64,000 nucleotides of DNA, taken from positions 43,819-107,818 of the forward strand of contig CAZBNP010000016.1 in the NCBI GenBank assembly GCA_964493505.1, read 5' to 3'. This DNA is from Chryseosolibacter sp964493505. Its GTDB lineage: Bacteria > Bacteroidota > Bacteroidia > Cytophagales > Cyclobacteriaceae. Both the position numbers and the translations under genes were made by a program. Positions 42,063 through 51,174 of the stretch are shown one piece after another; position 1 is the first letter of the stretch; each line of letters starts with the position of its first letter. Below the pieces are notes generated by a model. That model was not told the origin of the DNA. It did no database searches and worked only from the letters and a program-made list of their open reading frames with translations.

Positions 42063-43553
42063 TTACCTGTACTTCCTGTTCCTTCTCCAGGCACTCGCAG
42101 GTGTAACCTCGCTTTGTCCTCCGCTCCTCGGGCGCCCGTTGCTGACAACAACCGACAACAACGCGGCGACCAGTGCTTCGTCAGGGTCTGAAGGACGTTG
42201 CAGGAGCGATGGCTGGAAGTGGGTTTCCACAAAGTTTGTGTCGAAGTTGCCGGATCGAAAGGCTTCATGCTTCATAACGAAGCCGCAAAAGCCGAGTGTT
42301 GTCTGCAACCCGGTAATTTCGTATTCTTCTATGGCCCGGATCATTTTGTCGATGGCATCGCGCCGCGTTTCGCCACGGCAGATAAGCTTTGCTATCATGG
42401 GGTCGTAATAGAACGGGATTTCCATACCTTGTTCAAATCCATCGTCTACGCGAACCCCGTGTCCTTGTGGTCTTCGGTAGGTCGTGAGCTTCCCGATATC
42501 CGGAAGGAAGTTGTTTGCGGGATCTTCCGCATAGACACGCGCTTCTATTGCATGGCCGCGCATGGTGATGTCGTGTTGAGGAGGCAGCGTTTCTCCCTGG
42601 GCGATCCTGATTTGCATCTTGACGAGGTCCAGGCCGGTAACGACCTCTGTTACCGGGTGCTCTACCTGCAGCCGTGTATTCATTTCAAGGAAGAAAAAGT
42701 CGAGTTTCTCATCGAGGATAAACTCGACGGTCCCTGCGCCGTAATAGCCACAGGCGCGCGCGACATTAAGGGCGGCTTCGCCCATGGCTGCTCTCTTTTC
42801 CGCGGTGAGCACGGATGAGGGAGCTTCTTCGATTACTTTCTGATGTCGGCGCTGGATGGAGCACTCGCGTTCAAAGAGATGAATGACGTTGCCGTGGCGG
42901 TCGCCGAAAACCTGAAACTCGATATGTCTCGGGCGCTGAATGTATTTTTCGATAAACACGGCGCCGTCGCCGAAGGCGGAAGTAGCTTCGCTGATGGCGC
43001 GCTCCATTTGCTGCTGAAAAGAAGATTCGTCTTCAACGATCCGCATCCCTTTTCCGCCACCTCCCGCACTTGCTTTGATCAGCACGGGGTAACCGACTTG
43101 CGCGGCGATCTCTTTTGCTTTGATGATGTCGGTGATGGGTTCATCCGTACCCGGAACCAGTGGTACGCCGAACTTTGACACCGCTGCTTTCGCGGCGAGT
43201 TTACTACCCATGAGTTCGATTGCCGCTGGCGAAGGCCCGATGAACACCAGGCCGGAATCTTCACATGCGCGCGCAAAGGAGGCGTTCTCCGAGAGGAAAC
43301 CATACCCGGGATGGATGGCATCCGCTCCCGTCTGCTTTGCCGCAGCAATGATCTTATCGACTCGCAGGTATGATTCCGCCGATGGCGGCGGACCTATGCA
43401 AACACCTTTGTCGGCGTAGCGTACGTGCAGCGCATTGCGGTCTGCTTCGCTAAAGACAGCCACTGTTTCTATGCCCATCTCACGGGCGCTTCGCATAATA
43501 CGGAGTGCAATTTCACCTCGGTTTGCAACGAGTATTCTGGTTATCGATGACAT
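42063..43553 (-). CDS. Biotin carboxylase subunit (acetyl/propionyl-CoA carboxylase type)
   Basis: The 496-residue ATP-grasp enzyme carboxylates biotin on a carrier protein. Seen: RILVANRGEIALRIMRSARE (N-terminus), HPGYGFLSENASFA, ATP-binding KASAGGGGKGMRIVE (about 163-177), FERECSIQRRHQKVIEEAPS, EMNTRLQVEHPVTE and EARVYAEDP. C-terminus with SAWRRNRK fits acyl-CoA carboxylase BC subunits rather than the short AccC of fatty-acid synthesis, so propionyl- or methylcrotonyl-CoA carboxylase is possible. With HMG-CoA lyase 24 kb away, a leucine-degradation role is conceivable. No carboxyltransferase or biotin-carrier gene is adjacent. Confidence 0.92.
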   Translation of the reverse strand: MSSITRILVANRGEIALRIMRSAREMGIETVAVFSEADRNALHVRYADKGVCIGPPPSAESYLRVDKIIAAAKQTGADAIHPGYGFLSENASFARACEDSGLVFIGPSPAAIELMGSKLAAKAAVSKFGVPLVPGTDEPITDIIKAKEIAAQVGYPVLIKASAGGGGKGMRIVEDESSFQQQMERAISEATSAFGDGAVFIEKYIQRPRHIEFQVFGDRHGNVIHLFERECSIQRRHQKVIEEAPSSVLTAEKRAAMGEAALNVARACGYYGAGTVEFILDEKLDFFFLEMNTRLQVEHPVTEVVTGLDLVKMQIRIAQGETLPPQHDITMRGHAIEARVYAEDPANNFLPDIGKLTTYRRPQGHGVRVDDGFEQGMEIPFYYDPMIAKLICRGETRRDAIDKMIRAIEEYEITGLQTTLGFCGFVMKHEAFRSGNFDTNFVETHFQPSLLQRPSDPDEALVAALLSVVVSNGRPRSGGQSEVTPASAWRRNRKYR

Positions 43554-43712
43554 TTACAGGGTAAAAGCGCTGGTTGCCGGGTGTTTTATTTCAGGGTCAT
43601 TAACGTACAAAAATCTTTTCAGGAAGACAAATCCAGTAGGTGGCAGTTGATGAAGAATCCCAGCCCGAAACCGAAACTCTCATACTTTGAACCTAAATAT
43701 CGGTTTTTTCAC

Positions 43713-43720
43713 TATTTTTG
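43713..43720 (+). promoter_or_regulatory. Promoter (TTTG-N23-TATTTTTG) for the alpha-oxoamine synthase gene
   Basis: TATTTTTG at 43713-43720 matches TAnnTTTG exactly; TTTG at 43686-43689 lies 23 bases upstream as the -33 element; the leader to the ATG at 43742 is 21 bases. This is the best-formed promoter in the window. Confidence 0.6.
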
Positions 43721-43741
43721 CGCCATTATTAACGACCGCAT

Positions 43742-45004
43742 ATGAGCATGGTAGACTTATTCGACAAGTTGAAGATGGAGGCCGGTGCGCTGGCTAAGTA
43801 CTCCCACCTCCCAGATGACTATTTCTTTTTTCCAAAACTGGAAGGTGAGATTGGACCCCGCATGAAATTCAATGGGAAGACCGTTCTCAACTGGAGCCTT
43901 AATAACTATCTCGGACTCGCTAATCATCCTGAAGTACGCAAAGCCGATGCTGACGCCGCCGCCGCATACGGGCTGGCGTCGCCAATGGGTGCGCGTATGA
44001 TGTCCGGCAATTCGGTCAAGCACCTGGAACTGGAGCGGCAGCTCGCGGAAGTCGTAGGGAAAGCAGACGTAATGCTTCTCAACTACGGTTATCAGGGAGT
44101 ATTTTCGATTATTGACGCGCTGGTGGATCGCAAGGATGTGATCGTATATGACGCCGAGTGCCATGCGTGTATCATTGACGGTGTGCGGCTACACATGGGC
44201 AAACGTTTTGTCTATTTACACAACGACATGGAAAGCCTGGAGAAACAACTTCAGCGCGCCACCAAACTTGCGGAGGAAACCGGCGGTGGCATCCTTGTGA
44301 TCACCGAAGGAGTTTTCGGAATGTCGGGTATGCAAGGCGACCTGAAAGGCGTCGTTGCCCTGAAGGATAAATACAAATTCAGATTATTCGTCGATGATGC
44401 GCACGGTTTCGGAACGATGGGTAAGACCGGCGCGGGAACGGGCGAGGAGCAGGGTGTGCAAGATCAGATCGACCTTTATTTCTCCACTTTTGCCAAGTCG
44501 ATGGCGAGTATCGGCGCATTTGTCGCCGGCGACAAACATATTCTTAAGTATCTTCGGTATTCGGTGCGCTCGCAGATCTATGCGAAATCACTGCCAATGA
44601 CGCTGGTGCTGGGTGCCCTGAAACGCCTTGAGCTTTTGAAGACTGTACCCGAGCTTCGGGCTAATCTCTGGAAGATCACTGACGCAATTCAGAATGGCCT
44701 CCGGGAGCGTGGCTTTTTCCTCGGAAGCACAAGTTCTCCTGTCACGCCTGTCTTGTTTAAGGGCGGCGTGGGAGAAGCAGCCAATATGGCGATGGATCTG
44801 CGCGAAAACTTCAACATTTTCTGTTCGGTTGTGATCTATCCTGTTGTACCTAAGGATGTTATCATGTTCCGGATCATCCCTACCGCCAGCCATACATTAG
44901 CGGATGTGGAGGAGACGCTTACCGCCTTCTCACGCCTTAAAGAAAAGCTCGACAGCGGCTTTTACAAAGAGGAGGTACTGGTTTCCGTAACGAAGGGAGT
45001 TTAA
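43742..45004 (+). CDS. Alpha-oxoamine synthase (serine palmitoyltransferase / KBL-like)
   Basis: The 420-residue PLP enzyme belongs to the family that condenses an amino acid with an acyl thioester. PLP Lys252 lies in YFSTFAKSMASIGAF; other marks are NWSLNNYLGLANHPEV, SPMGARMMSGNSVKHLELE, DAECHACIIDGVRL, FVDDAHGFGTMGKTG and AHGFGTMG. In Bacteroidota this form is usually serine palmitoyltransferase for sphingolipids or the cysteate acyltransferase for sulfonolipids; 2-amino-3-ketobutyrate ligase and 8-amino-7-oxononanoate synthase are alternatives. It is monocistronic from the promoter at 43713; no other lipid gene is adjacent. Confidence 0.88.
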   Translation: MSMVDLFDKLKMEAGALAKYSHLPDDYFFFPKLEGEIGPRMKFNGKTVLNWSLNNYLGLANHPEVRKADADAAAAYGLASPMGARMMSGNSVKHLELERQLAEVVGKADVMLLNYGYQGVFSIIDALVDRKDVIVYDAECHACIIDGVRLHMGKRFVYLHNDMESLEKQLQRATKLAEETGGGILVITEGVFGMSGMQGDLKGVVALKDKYKFRLFVDDAHGFGTMGKTGAGTGEEQGVQDQIDLYFSTFAKSMASIGAFVAGDKHILKYLRYSVRSQIYAKSLPMTLVLGALKRLELLKTVPELRANLWKITDAIQNGLRERGFFLGSTSSPVTPVLFKGGVGEAANMAMDLRENFNIFCSVVIYPVVPKDVIMFRIIPTASHTLADVEETLTAFSRLKEKLDSGFYKEEVLVSVTKGV

Positions 45005-45092
45005 AAAAAACGCCTTTTTTGGTAGGTTTTTACGGTTTTTCCGTAATTTGGCGTTACAGAAACTAATTTCTTAAATCTTAACAATTAATAAA

Positions 45093-45272
45093 ATGCAAAA
45101 ATTCGAAGAGCTCAAAAGCCTCATTGCTTCATTGGAAGGTGATGCTGACAAGTTTTATAACAAGGGCAATAGCGCAGCTGGGACCCGAGTTAGAAAAGGA
45201 ATGCAGGATCTTAAGAATCTGGCTCAGGCAATTCGCGCAGAAGTTCAAGAGATTAAAAACAAGGCGGCTTAA
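45093..45272 (+). CDS. Hc1-family histone H1-like protein
   Basis: The frame ATG(45093)-TAA(45272) encodes 59 residues: MQKFEELKSLIASLEGDADK, then FYNKGNSAAGTRVRKGMQDL and KNLAQAIRAEVQEIKNKAA. The pattern EELKSL-IASLE-DADKFYNKGN-AAGTRVRKGMQDLK is the Hc1/histone H1-like family of Bacteroidota, small basic DNA-binding proteins of the nucleoid. The start follows an AT-rich leader, and a perfect 13-bp hairpin terminator follows 21 bp after the stop, so it is transcribed alone. It is distinct from the 25-residue Lys/Ala peptide at 11.4 kb. Confidence 0.9.
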   Translation: MQKFEELKSLIASLEGDADKFYNKGNSAAGTRVRKGMQDLKNLAQAIRAEVQEIKNKAA

Positions 45273-45293
45273 AAACGCCTTTTTGAGTTTGAG

Positions 45294-45330
45294 AATAGGG
45301 GATAATCGAAAAATTATCCCCTATTTTTTT
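45294..45330 (+). terminator. Intrinsic terminator after the Hc1 gene
   Basis: A perfect 13-bp inverted repeat (AATAGGGGATAAT / ATTATCCCCTATT) with loop CGAAAA at 45307-45312, followed by seven T residues to 45330. Its 3' arm includes the dapA stop codon (45321-45323) on the other strand, so the two genes share these bases. On the minus strand the hairpin has no T-run after it, so it serves the Hc1 gene mainly. Confidence 0.9.
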
Positions 45331-46193
45331 CCCGGCGCGGACGAAATGATTCTCTTTCGGAGACCGTTCGAAGCCGCTACCAGCGGAAGCCGCACTGCAC
45401 TTGAGCAGATTGCCATCGTTTCCAGTAATACCTTCAATCCGACGGGGTTGCCCTCTTCGTACATCAGGGGGTTGATATCCAGTAGTTTGGATAATTCCGC
45501 GTTTGCTTTTCGATAATTTCCTGAAGCGGCGAAATCCTTTATTTTTCTAAAAATAACGGGATAGGCGTTTGCCAGAACGGAGATCACACCCACCGCTCCC
45601 AGGGAGTAGAGTACTACCGTGCACATGTCATCGCCCGATATCAGCATAAAATCTTTGGGCTTGTCTCTCGCGAGACGCATGCATTGCTCCAGATTGCCCG
45701 AAGCTTCCTTGATCCCGATGATATTGTCGTGCGCCGCGAGACGCAGGGCTGTTTCGGCAGTAATGTTCGAGGCGGTTCGTCCGGGTACATTGTACAATAT
45801 TACCGGTATAGGGGAAATATCGGCTATTGCCCTGAAATGCTGGTAAAGACCTTCCTGCGACGGCTTGTTGTAATAGGGCGTCACGGAAAGTAGTGCGTCC
45901 ACATCTTCGAGGTCGGCTTCCTGTACGCTGTCGAGTACGTCGCGGGTGTTGTTGCCGCCGATGCCGTAGACGATTGGAAGTTTCCGCGAATTGTTTTTCC
46001 TTACGAAATCCAGGACCGATTGCCTTTCCGCGTGAGTCAGCGTCACGGATTCTCCGGTTGTGCCCATCACGACATAATAATCCACTCCACGCGCGGTGTG
46101 TGTCATCAGTTTTTTGAGGCTCCGGAAGTCAATTTCGTGATTGTCGGTAAACGGTGTAACCAAAGCGACTCCAGTGCCATAAAGTCTTTTCAT
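45321..46193 (-). CDS. dapA: 4-hydroxy-tetrahydrodipicolinate synthase
   Basis: The 290-residue aldolase-type enzyme condenses pyruvate with aspartate semialdehyde toward lysine and meso-diaminopimelate for peptidoglycan. Schiff-base Lys162 lies in GIKEASGN, Tyr134 in LYNVPGRT, and VVMGTTGESVTLTHAERQ (about 41-58) is the substrate loop. Length is normal. It is the last gene of a minus-strand run with LigA and a DUF6913-like gene. Related N-acetylneuraminate lyases are less likely given GTTGE and the PYYNKP loop. Confidence 0.95.
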   Translation of the reverse strand: MKRLYGTGVALVTPFTDNHEIDFRSLKKLMTHTARGVDYYVVMGTTGESVTLTHAERQSVLDFVRKNNSRKLPIVYGIGGNNTRDVLDSVQEADLEDVDALLSVTPYYNKPSQEGLYQHFRAIADISPIPVILYNVPGRTASNITAETALRLAAHDNIIGIKEASGNLEQCMRLARDKPKDFMLISGDDMCTVVLYSLGAVGVISVLANAYPVIFRKIKDFAASGNYRKANAELSKLLDINPLMYEEGNPVGLKVLLETMAICSSAVRLPLVAASNGLRKRIISSAPGKK

Positions 46194-46261
46194 CGTGCTA
46201 TATTTTTAGAAGTTCAATATTAGGCGAAATCCTGATTCAACGGTCAGGAACATGAAGAAAT

Positions 46262-46768
46262 TTAGCGGAGGGCGGTAGTGTACCGATAGAGTTCATCAAT
46301 CAGCGACTTTGCATCGCCCTTGCTCTCGATCATCATTTCAAAAAATGGTTCACCCTCTGTGAAGTGCCGCCCGATGCGGCATTTTGCTTTACTCTTCGCG
46401 ACGATGTTGAGGATAAGTTCATTGGGTTCCGCGTCGAGGTAGAGGAGGAAGTCGAACGGGACGTCGGCAAATGCTACCGCGCTCGGGGCCGTTATATTTC
46501 CCCAGAAAGAGATCTCGCGATAAGTGAAAAAGTCGAAGAGGAACTCGTAGTTCTCCTGGTGAGGAGGTAAGTAGGCGAGCGCTTTTACCTTTTTTCCGTC
46601 GTGTTCGAGCCGGCGGATCAGGCTTTTGATGTGATCGTGTTTTGCCCGGTCTTCAACGGTGAATACGACACCGACAGAGACGGCCTGCTTGTAGGGCTCG
46701 CTGGCGCGGGTTGTCCCGTTATTCCTGAGATACGACCTTGTCTTGCGTCTGAGAAATCTGAACTTCAT
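46262..46768 (-). CDS. DUF6913-like conserved Bacteroidota protein
   Basis: A 168-residue protein with a very basic N-terminus (FRFLRRKTRSYLRNN) and a compact alpha/beta body (VSVGVVFTVEDRAKHDHIKS; ISFWGNITAP; DFLLYLDAEPNELILNIVAKS; CRIGRHFTEGEPFFEMMI). It resembles the DUF6913 family, conserved in Bacteroidota beside dapA and ligA, as here. No enzymatic residues are recognised. It starts 4 bp after the ligA stop and ends 68 bp before dapA. Family assignment is by pattern, not by search. Confidence 0.7.
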   Translation of the reverse strand: MKFRFLRRKTRSYLRNNGTTRASEPYKQAVSVGVVFTVEDRAKHDHIKSLIRRLEHDGKKVKALAYLPPHQENYEFLFDFFTYREISFWGNITAPSAVAFADVPFDFLLYLDAEPNELILNIVAKSKAKCRIGRHFTEGEPFFEMMIESKGDAKSLIDELYRYTTALR

Positions 46769-46772
46769 ATTT

Positions 46773-48797
46773 TCATTGGTCGTGTGACCGGCCTTTCAAC
46801 ATTTTTTCCAACGCCTCTTCCGAGATGATCTCGACGCCGAGTTTCTCCGCTTTTTCTTTTTTAGCCGGCCCCATATTTTCCCCCGCTACAAGATAGTCGA
46901 GTTTTCCTGAAACACCCGACAAAATTTTACCACCGTTTTGCAGTATGAGGTCTTTTAGGTCGTCGCGATCGTAGCGGGTGAAAACGCCGGAAATGACAAA
47001 TGATTTACCCGCCAGGATATCGCTGACTTTCTCCGGTTCCTTGTTATCAGTCTGAAAGATCAGCCCCGCTTGCTTCAGCCTGCCTATTTCGCGCTGGTTT
47101 TCTGGCTTTCGGAAAAAACTGAATACACTTCGTGCGATCTTCTCGCCCACCTCCGGCGCATTTATCAATTCTTCGAACGATGCATTCGCCAGAGCGTCAA
47201 CGTTATTGAAATAGCGTGCGATCTTCTCCGCTACGGTTTTTCCGACGTAGCGAATGCCGATGGCGAACAGCACGTTTTCAAACGGGCGCTGCTTCGATCC
47301 TTCAATACCGTCCAGGAGATTGTTGATTGACTTCTCCTTGAATCCTTCGAGTTGCCCTATTTGTTCCGCCGTCAGGTCGTAGAGGTCTGCCGGGGTTCTG
47401 ACCAGCCCGAGCTGGTAGAGCTGATCGATAGTCCGCTCGCCGAGAGAGTCGATATCCATGGCCTTGCGTTGGATGAAATGCTCGATACGTCCTTTGATCT
47501 GCGGCGGGCAGCCGTCTACGTTGGGGCAGTAGTAAGCAGCTTCGCCTTCCTCCCGGAATAGTTGGCTATCGCATTCCGGGCACCGGTCTACATACCGGAT
47601 GGGAGTACTTCCCTTCTGGCGTTTGACAATATCGACGCCGGTGACCTTTGGAATGATCTCTCCTCCTTTTTCGACAAAGACATGGTCTCCTATCCGCAGG
47701 TCGAGTCGCTCAATCTCGTTCGCGTTGTGAAGCGACGCGCGCTTGACGGTCGTGCCTGCGAGAAAGACCGGCTCGAGCATGGCGACCGGTGTTACGGCTC
47801 CGGTTCGTCCTACCTGATAGACGATGCCGTTCAATCTGGTGCTGGCGCTTTGCGCTTTGTATTTATACGAAATCGCCCACCGTGGACTCTTTGCCGTGAA
47901 CCCCAGCTGTTCCTGTTGCGCCAGGTTGTTGACCTTGATAACGACGCCGTCTGTTTCCAGCGGAAGGTCCAGCCTCTTTGTCTCCCATTTGCGGATATAC
48001 TCAAGTACCGCCGCAATGTTTTCGCATCGCTCGTAGGTAGGCGAGACGTTGAACCCAAGTGCTTCCAGTGTTTTTATCGCGTCCTGATGCGTCTTGATGC
48101 CTGAGGCGCCGAGCAGGCTGTACACATAGCAGTCGAGCCTTCGCCGGGCAACTTCCGCAGAGTCCTGCATCTTGACCGTTCCCGATGCTGTGTTCCGCGC
48201 ATTGGCATATTTCTCTTCGCCGATGTCTTCGCGTTCCTTGTTCAACTTCAGAAATACCTCTTTGGGCATGAAAACTTCGCCCCTTACTTCAAAATCGCCG
48301 GGGATATTTTCACCTTTCAGCACCAATGGTATACTGCGAATGGTTTTGATATTGTTGCTGACATCGTCGCCGCGAACACCATCGCCGCGGGTTACTCCTT
48401 TCGCCAGTTTCCCGTTCTCATAGAGCAGACTGATGGATACACCGTCAAACTTCAGCTCGCAGAAATACTCGTAAGCCCCTCCGTCAAGTCCCCGGCTTAC
48501 ACGTCGGTCAAACTCCTCCAGCTCGGAAGGACTGTACGTATTCCCCAGCGACAGCATGGGGTAGCGATGATAGACGGTCGGGAATTCTTTTGTGATCGTA
48601 CCGCCTACGCGCTGTGTCGGTGAGTGTGGATCGCGATACTGGGGGAATTGCTTCTCCAGGGCAATCAGTTCTTCCAGGAGCTGATCGAACTCCCGGTCAG
48701 AGATCTCGCTTTTGCTTTCTTGATAATACAGGTGGTTGTGATAGCTGATCTTTTCGGTTAGTTCATCGATCTTGTTCTTTGCCTGTTCCGAAGTCAT
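46773..48797 (-). CDS. ligA: NAD-dependent DNA ligase LigA
   Basis: The 674-residue enzyme seals nicks using NAD. Adenylation Lys116 is in CELKFDGVS, preceded by the Ia domain (YHNHLYYQESKSEISDREFD); OB fold, the four-Cys zinc finger (CPECDSQLFREEGEAAYYCP and CP further on), a helix-hairpin-helix region (LYDLTAEQIGQLEGFKEKS) and the C-terminal BRCT domain (LAGKSFVISGVFTRYDRDDL) follow in order. Length is normal. It lies 12 bp after the M1 peptidase stop, in the same minus-strand run. Confidence 0.98.
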   Translation of the reverse strand: MTSEQAKNKIDELTEKISYHNHLYYQESKSEISDREFDQLLEELIALEKQFPQYRDPHSPTQRVGGTITKEFPTVYHRYPMLSLGNTYSPSELEEFDRRVSRGLDGGAYEYFCELKFDGVSISLLYENGKLAKGVTRGDGVRGDDVSNNIKTIRSIPLVLKGENIPGDFEVRGEVFMPKEVFLKLNKEREDIGEEKYANARNTASGTVKMQDSAEVARRRLDCYVYSLLGASGIKTHQDAIKTLEALGFNVSPTYERCENIAAVLEYIRKWETKRLDLPLETDGVVIKVNNLAQQEQLGFTAKSPRWAISYKYKAQSASTRLNGIVYQVGRTGAVTPVAMLEPVFLAGTTVKRASLHNANEIERLDLRIGDHVFVEKGGEIIPKVTGVDIVKRQKGSTPIRYVDRCPECDSQLFREEGEAAYYCPNVDGCPPQIKGRIEHFIQRKAMDIDSLGERTIDQLYQLGLVRTPADLYDLTAEQIGQLEGFKEKSINNLLDGIEGSKQRPFENVLFAIGIRYVGKTVAEKIARYFNNVDALANASFEELINAPEVGEKIARSVFSFFRKPENQREIGRLKQAGLIFQTDNKEPEKVSDILAGKSFVISGVFTRYDRDDLKDLILQNGGKILSGVSGKLDYLVAGENMGPAKKEKAEKLGVEIISEEALEKMLKGRSHDQ

Positions 48798-48809
48798 GGG
48801 TTGAGTGCG

Positions 48810-50672
48810 CTATTGTTTAGTCGGATCCTGGTATGCTTTGAATGACTCCGGGAAATCGATCCTGTTGTTATTCCGATCGATATCAGCCATTCGTTTTGAT
48901 GGATCGATTTCTACTGAAAGGATCTCGTTCGCCGGGCGGTTGACGCGAAGTGAGTACGTAGGGTTTACCCACGGCCATGCCACGAGGTCGTTGCGTACAA
49001 TCTTCTGATTTTCCACGGGTTTGTTACCCAGCATCTCACTCAGAGGAAGGTAGTACAGCTCCTGCGTCCCATCCCGGAAGGTGACGAGAAGGTCGATCGG
49101 CATGGGGAAATCGCCGAGACGCGCCAGGGTGATATAGGTACTCCCGGCATCTTCTACAACCGCCTGCACGCCGTAGTCGATAGTTTTGGTTGTATTGATA
49201 AAGTAGCTCATATACCAATGAAGTTGCAGGCCTGTTTCTTTTTCCATGATCCTGATGAAGTCGTTAGGCTCCGGATGCCTGAACTTCCAGGTGTTGTAGT
49301 AGCGTCGCATGCCCTTGTAGAAGCTATCTTCTCCGACGATGTATTTTAGCTGATTCAGAAAGATCGATCCCATACTGTAGGCGGCGATAGAATAAGCCCG
49401 GTTTGTGTTGTAGTGATCTGAGTGCTGACTTGCGGGCTCCTGCAACCCACTCCTTACCAGCGCCGTATAACCGGCGTAGCTGCCGGCGTGGGGATTTTCG
49501 ATATCAAATATCATTGACATCGCCTCAGTTGATGCGAAGTCGGTAAACCCTTCATCCATCCATGGATACAAGGACTCGTTGGTGGCGAGAACGCCCTGGT
49601 ACCAGCTGTGCGTCACTTCGTGCGCCGTCACTCCCGCAAGACTGCCGAATGATCGCTCACCGGTGATCAATGTACACATGGGATATTCCATGCCGCCGTC
49701 GCCCCCCTGGATCACCGAGTAAACCTCGTAGGGGTATTTGCCGAAGGTCTCGTTCATATACTGAAAATGCCGTACCGTAAAGTCTTTCAGCCGTGTCCAG
49801 TTGTCGGTTGTTTTTTCTCCCGGTTGATAGAAGAAGTGAAGTTCCGGGCCATTGGGAACGCGTGCGATCTCGTGTTTGTAATCGGGGTCGGCGGCCCAGG
49901 CAAAATCGTGAACATCGCGGGCTGCGAAGTGCCAGGTGAGATCTCCGGGGGGGCGTTTGACACTTGTGCCGGCTTTCTCATAACCGTGTCCTATCTTTTC
50001 CGGGTTTTGCAAAACGCCGGTACCCGCTACGACGAAACGCGGGTCAAGTGTGATCTTCACGTCGTAGTCGCCCCATACAGAGTGAAACTCGCGGGAAATA
50101 TAAGGGCTTGCGTGCCAGCCGAGGTGATCGTACTCCGCCAGTTTTGGATACCACTGCGTCATCGAGTAGGCTATTCCTTCTTTGCTGTTGCGTCCCGAGC
50201 GGCGTATCTGCAGGGGAACCTGCGCGTCAAACTGCATTTCCAGTACGGTCCTGGAAGAGGGAAGGAGTGGTTTCTTTAGCGTCACTTCGAGGATAGTACC
50301 CATCGTGTGAAACGCAACGTCACGCCCGTCCTGTTTGAGGCTCTGTATATGTTGATAGCCGATCTCGTCATCTTTCAGTTCTGCGATCCGGTTGCCTACC
50401 CGGGCGTCGGGATCGGCAATCGTCCGGGAGCGCATGTCCATCATACTTCCCGGTTGAAAGGCATTGAAGTAGAGATGGTAATAAATCTTTGAAAGGGTAT
50501 CGCGCGAATTGTTGTAGTAGGTGAGTTTCTGACTGCCCTGTAGCTTGTGGGTGGTTACATCGAGCTTTACATCCATTTGATACTCGACTCGTTGTTGCCA
50601 CCTGAAATCCTGGGCTGTGCCTATTGTTAATGAAAGGATTATCAGGGTGGCGGATAGCACCATTTTTTGCAT
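48810..50672 (-). CDS. M1 family zinc metallopeptidase, exported
   Basis: The 620-residue protein has a signal peptide (about 1-20, ending IGTAQ) and the gluzincin site: HEVTHSW (HExxH with its two His zinc ligands, about 350-356) and WMDEGFTDFAS, carrying the third zinc ligand Glu. The N-terminal strand domain (VEYQMDVKLDVTTHKLQG) matches M1 aminopeptidases, while the GxMEN exopeptidase loop appears as GDGGMEYPMCTL (GGMEY in place of GAMEN). This variation is common in exported Bacteroidota M1 members. It likely degrades peptides in the periplasm. Confidence 0.92.
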   Translation of the reverse strand: MQKMVLSATLIILSLTIGTAQDFRWQQRVEYQMDVKLDVTTHKLQGSQKLTYYNNSRDTLSKIYYHLYFNAFQPGSMMDMRSRTIADPDARVGNRIAELKDDEIGYQHIQSLKQDGRDVAFHTMGTILEVTLKKPLLPSSRTVLEMQFDAQVPLQIRRSGRNSKEGIAYSMTQWYPKLAEYDHLGWHASPYISREFHSVWGDYDVKITLDPRFVVAGTGVLQNPEKIGHGYEKAGTSVKRPPGDLTWHFAARDVHDFAWAADPDYKHEIARVPNGPELHFFYQPGEKTTDNWTRLKDFTVRHFQYMNETFGKYPYEVYSVIQGGDGGMEYPMCTLITGERSFGSLAGVTAHEVTHSWYQGVLATNESLYPWMDEGFTDFASTEAMSMIFDIENPHAGSYAGYTALVRSGLQEPASQHSDHYNTNRAYSIAAYSMGSIFLNQLKYIVGEDSFYKGMRRYYNTWKFRHPEPNDFIRIMEKETGLQLHWYMSYFINTTKTIDYGVQAVVEDAGSTYITLARLGDFPMPIDLLVTFRDGTQELYYLPLSEMLGNKPVENQKIVRNDLVAWPWVNPTYSLRVNRPANEILSVEIDPSKRMADIDRNNNRIDFPESFKAYQDPTKQ

Positions 50673-50736
50673 AGAATAAAGATTTTATTCCGTGCAAAAT
50701 ATCGATTTAAATTCAAAATATCAGGCTCCGCGCGAT

Positions 50737-51174
50737 CTATCTTCCGCGCCGGCGTTGCTCCTGTATTTGTCTAAGGATAAGCCTGCGAAAGCCCGCTTCA
50801 GCGTCTGGTAACCTGACGAGTTTTTCTGCAGGGATGACTTCTCCGAGTCGGGCCGTGTATTTCTTCTCGATATCGAGTTCCTCCTGTTTCAGTTCCAGAT
50901 CGCGCGCGATCCGCTCCTCGTCACTGGCCTCCGACCGTCTCCCCGCGCGCATCTCCTGGCGAAGTGCTTTGCGCTTTTCGTTGTATTCGCGATACACCGG
51001 CCAGAACCGCTCCGCTTCGTCGGCTGTCAGCGCGAGACGCTGCGTGATGTAAGCGGTGTGTGCCGCTCGAATTTTTTCACCAGCCCGCGGATCGCGGCTG
51101 CTCTCCTGCGCTTTCAATACCGCGGGAAGTAGCAACAACAGGACAAACACTATTCTTGTTCTCATAACATACAT
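50737..51174 (-). CDS. Spy/CpxP (LTXXQ)-like periplasmic protein
   Basis: The 145-residue protein has a signal peptide (TRIVFVLLLLLPAVLKAQ) and a helical, charged body with YITQRLALTADEAERFWPVY and MRAGRRSEASDEERIARDLE, resembling the LTXXQ periplasmic stress family, though without an exact LTxxQ pair. Start ATG at 51174 overlaps the stop of the anti-sigma gene (TAATG), so it is translationally coupled; ATG at 51165 gives the same signal. It is the third gene of an ECF sigma operon, consistent with envelope stress. Confidence 0.8.
   Translation of the reverse strand: MYVMRTRIVFVLLLLLPAVLKAQESSRDPRAGEKIRAAHTAYITQRLALTADEAERFWPVYREYNEKRKALRQEMRAGRRSEASDEERIARDLELKQEELDIEKKYTARLGEVIPAEKLVRLPDAEAGFRRLILRQIQEQRRRGR

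Noticed and set aside
42029..42268. N-terminal extension of the DUF1015 frame by 80 residues
   Set aside because: The extension lies inside the end of the biotin carboxylase gene and has no family pattern; the conserved start follows at a TTG.
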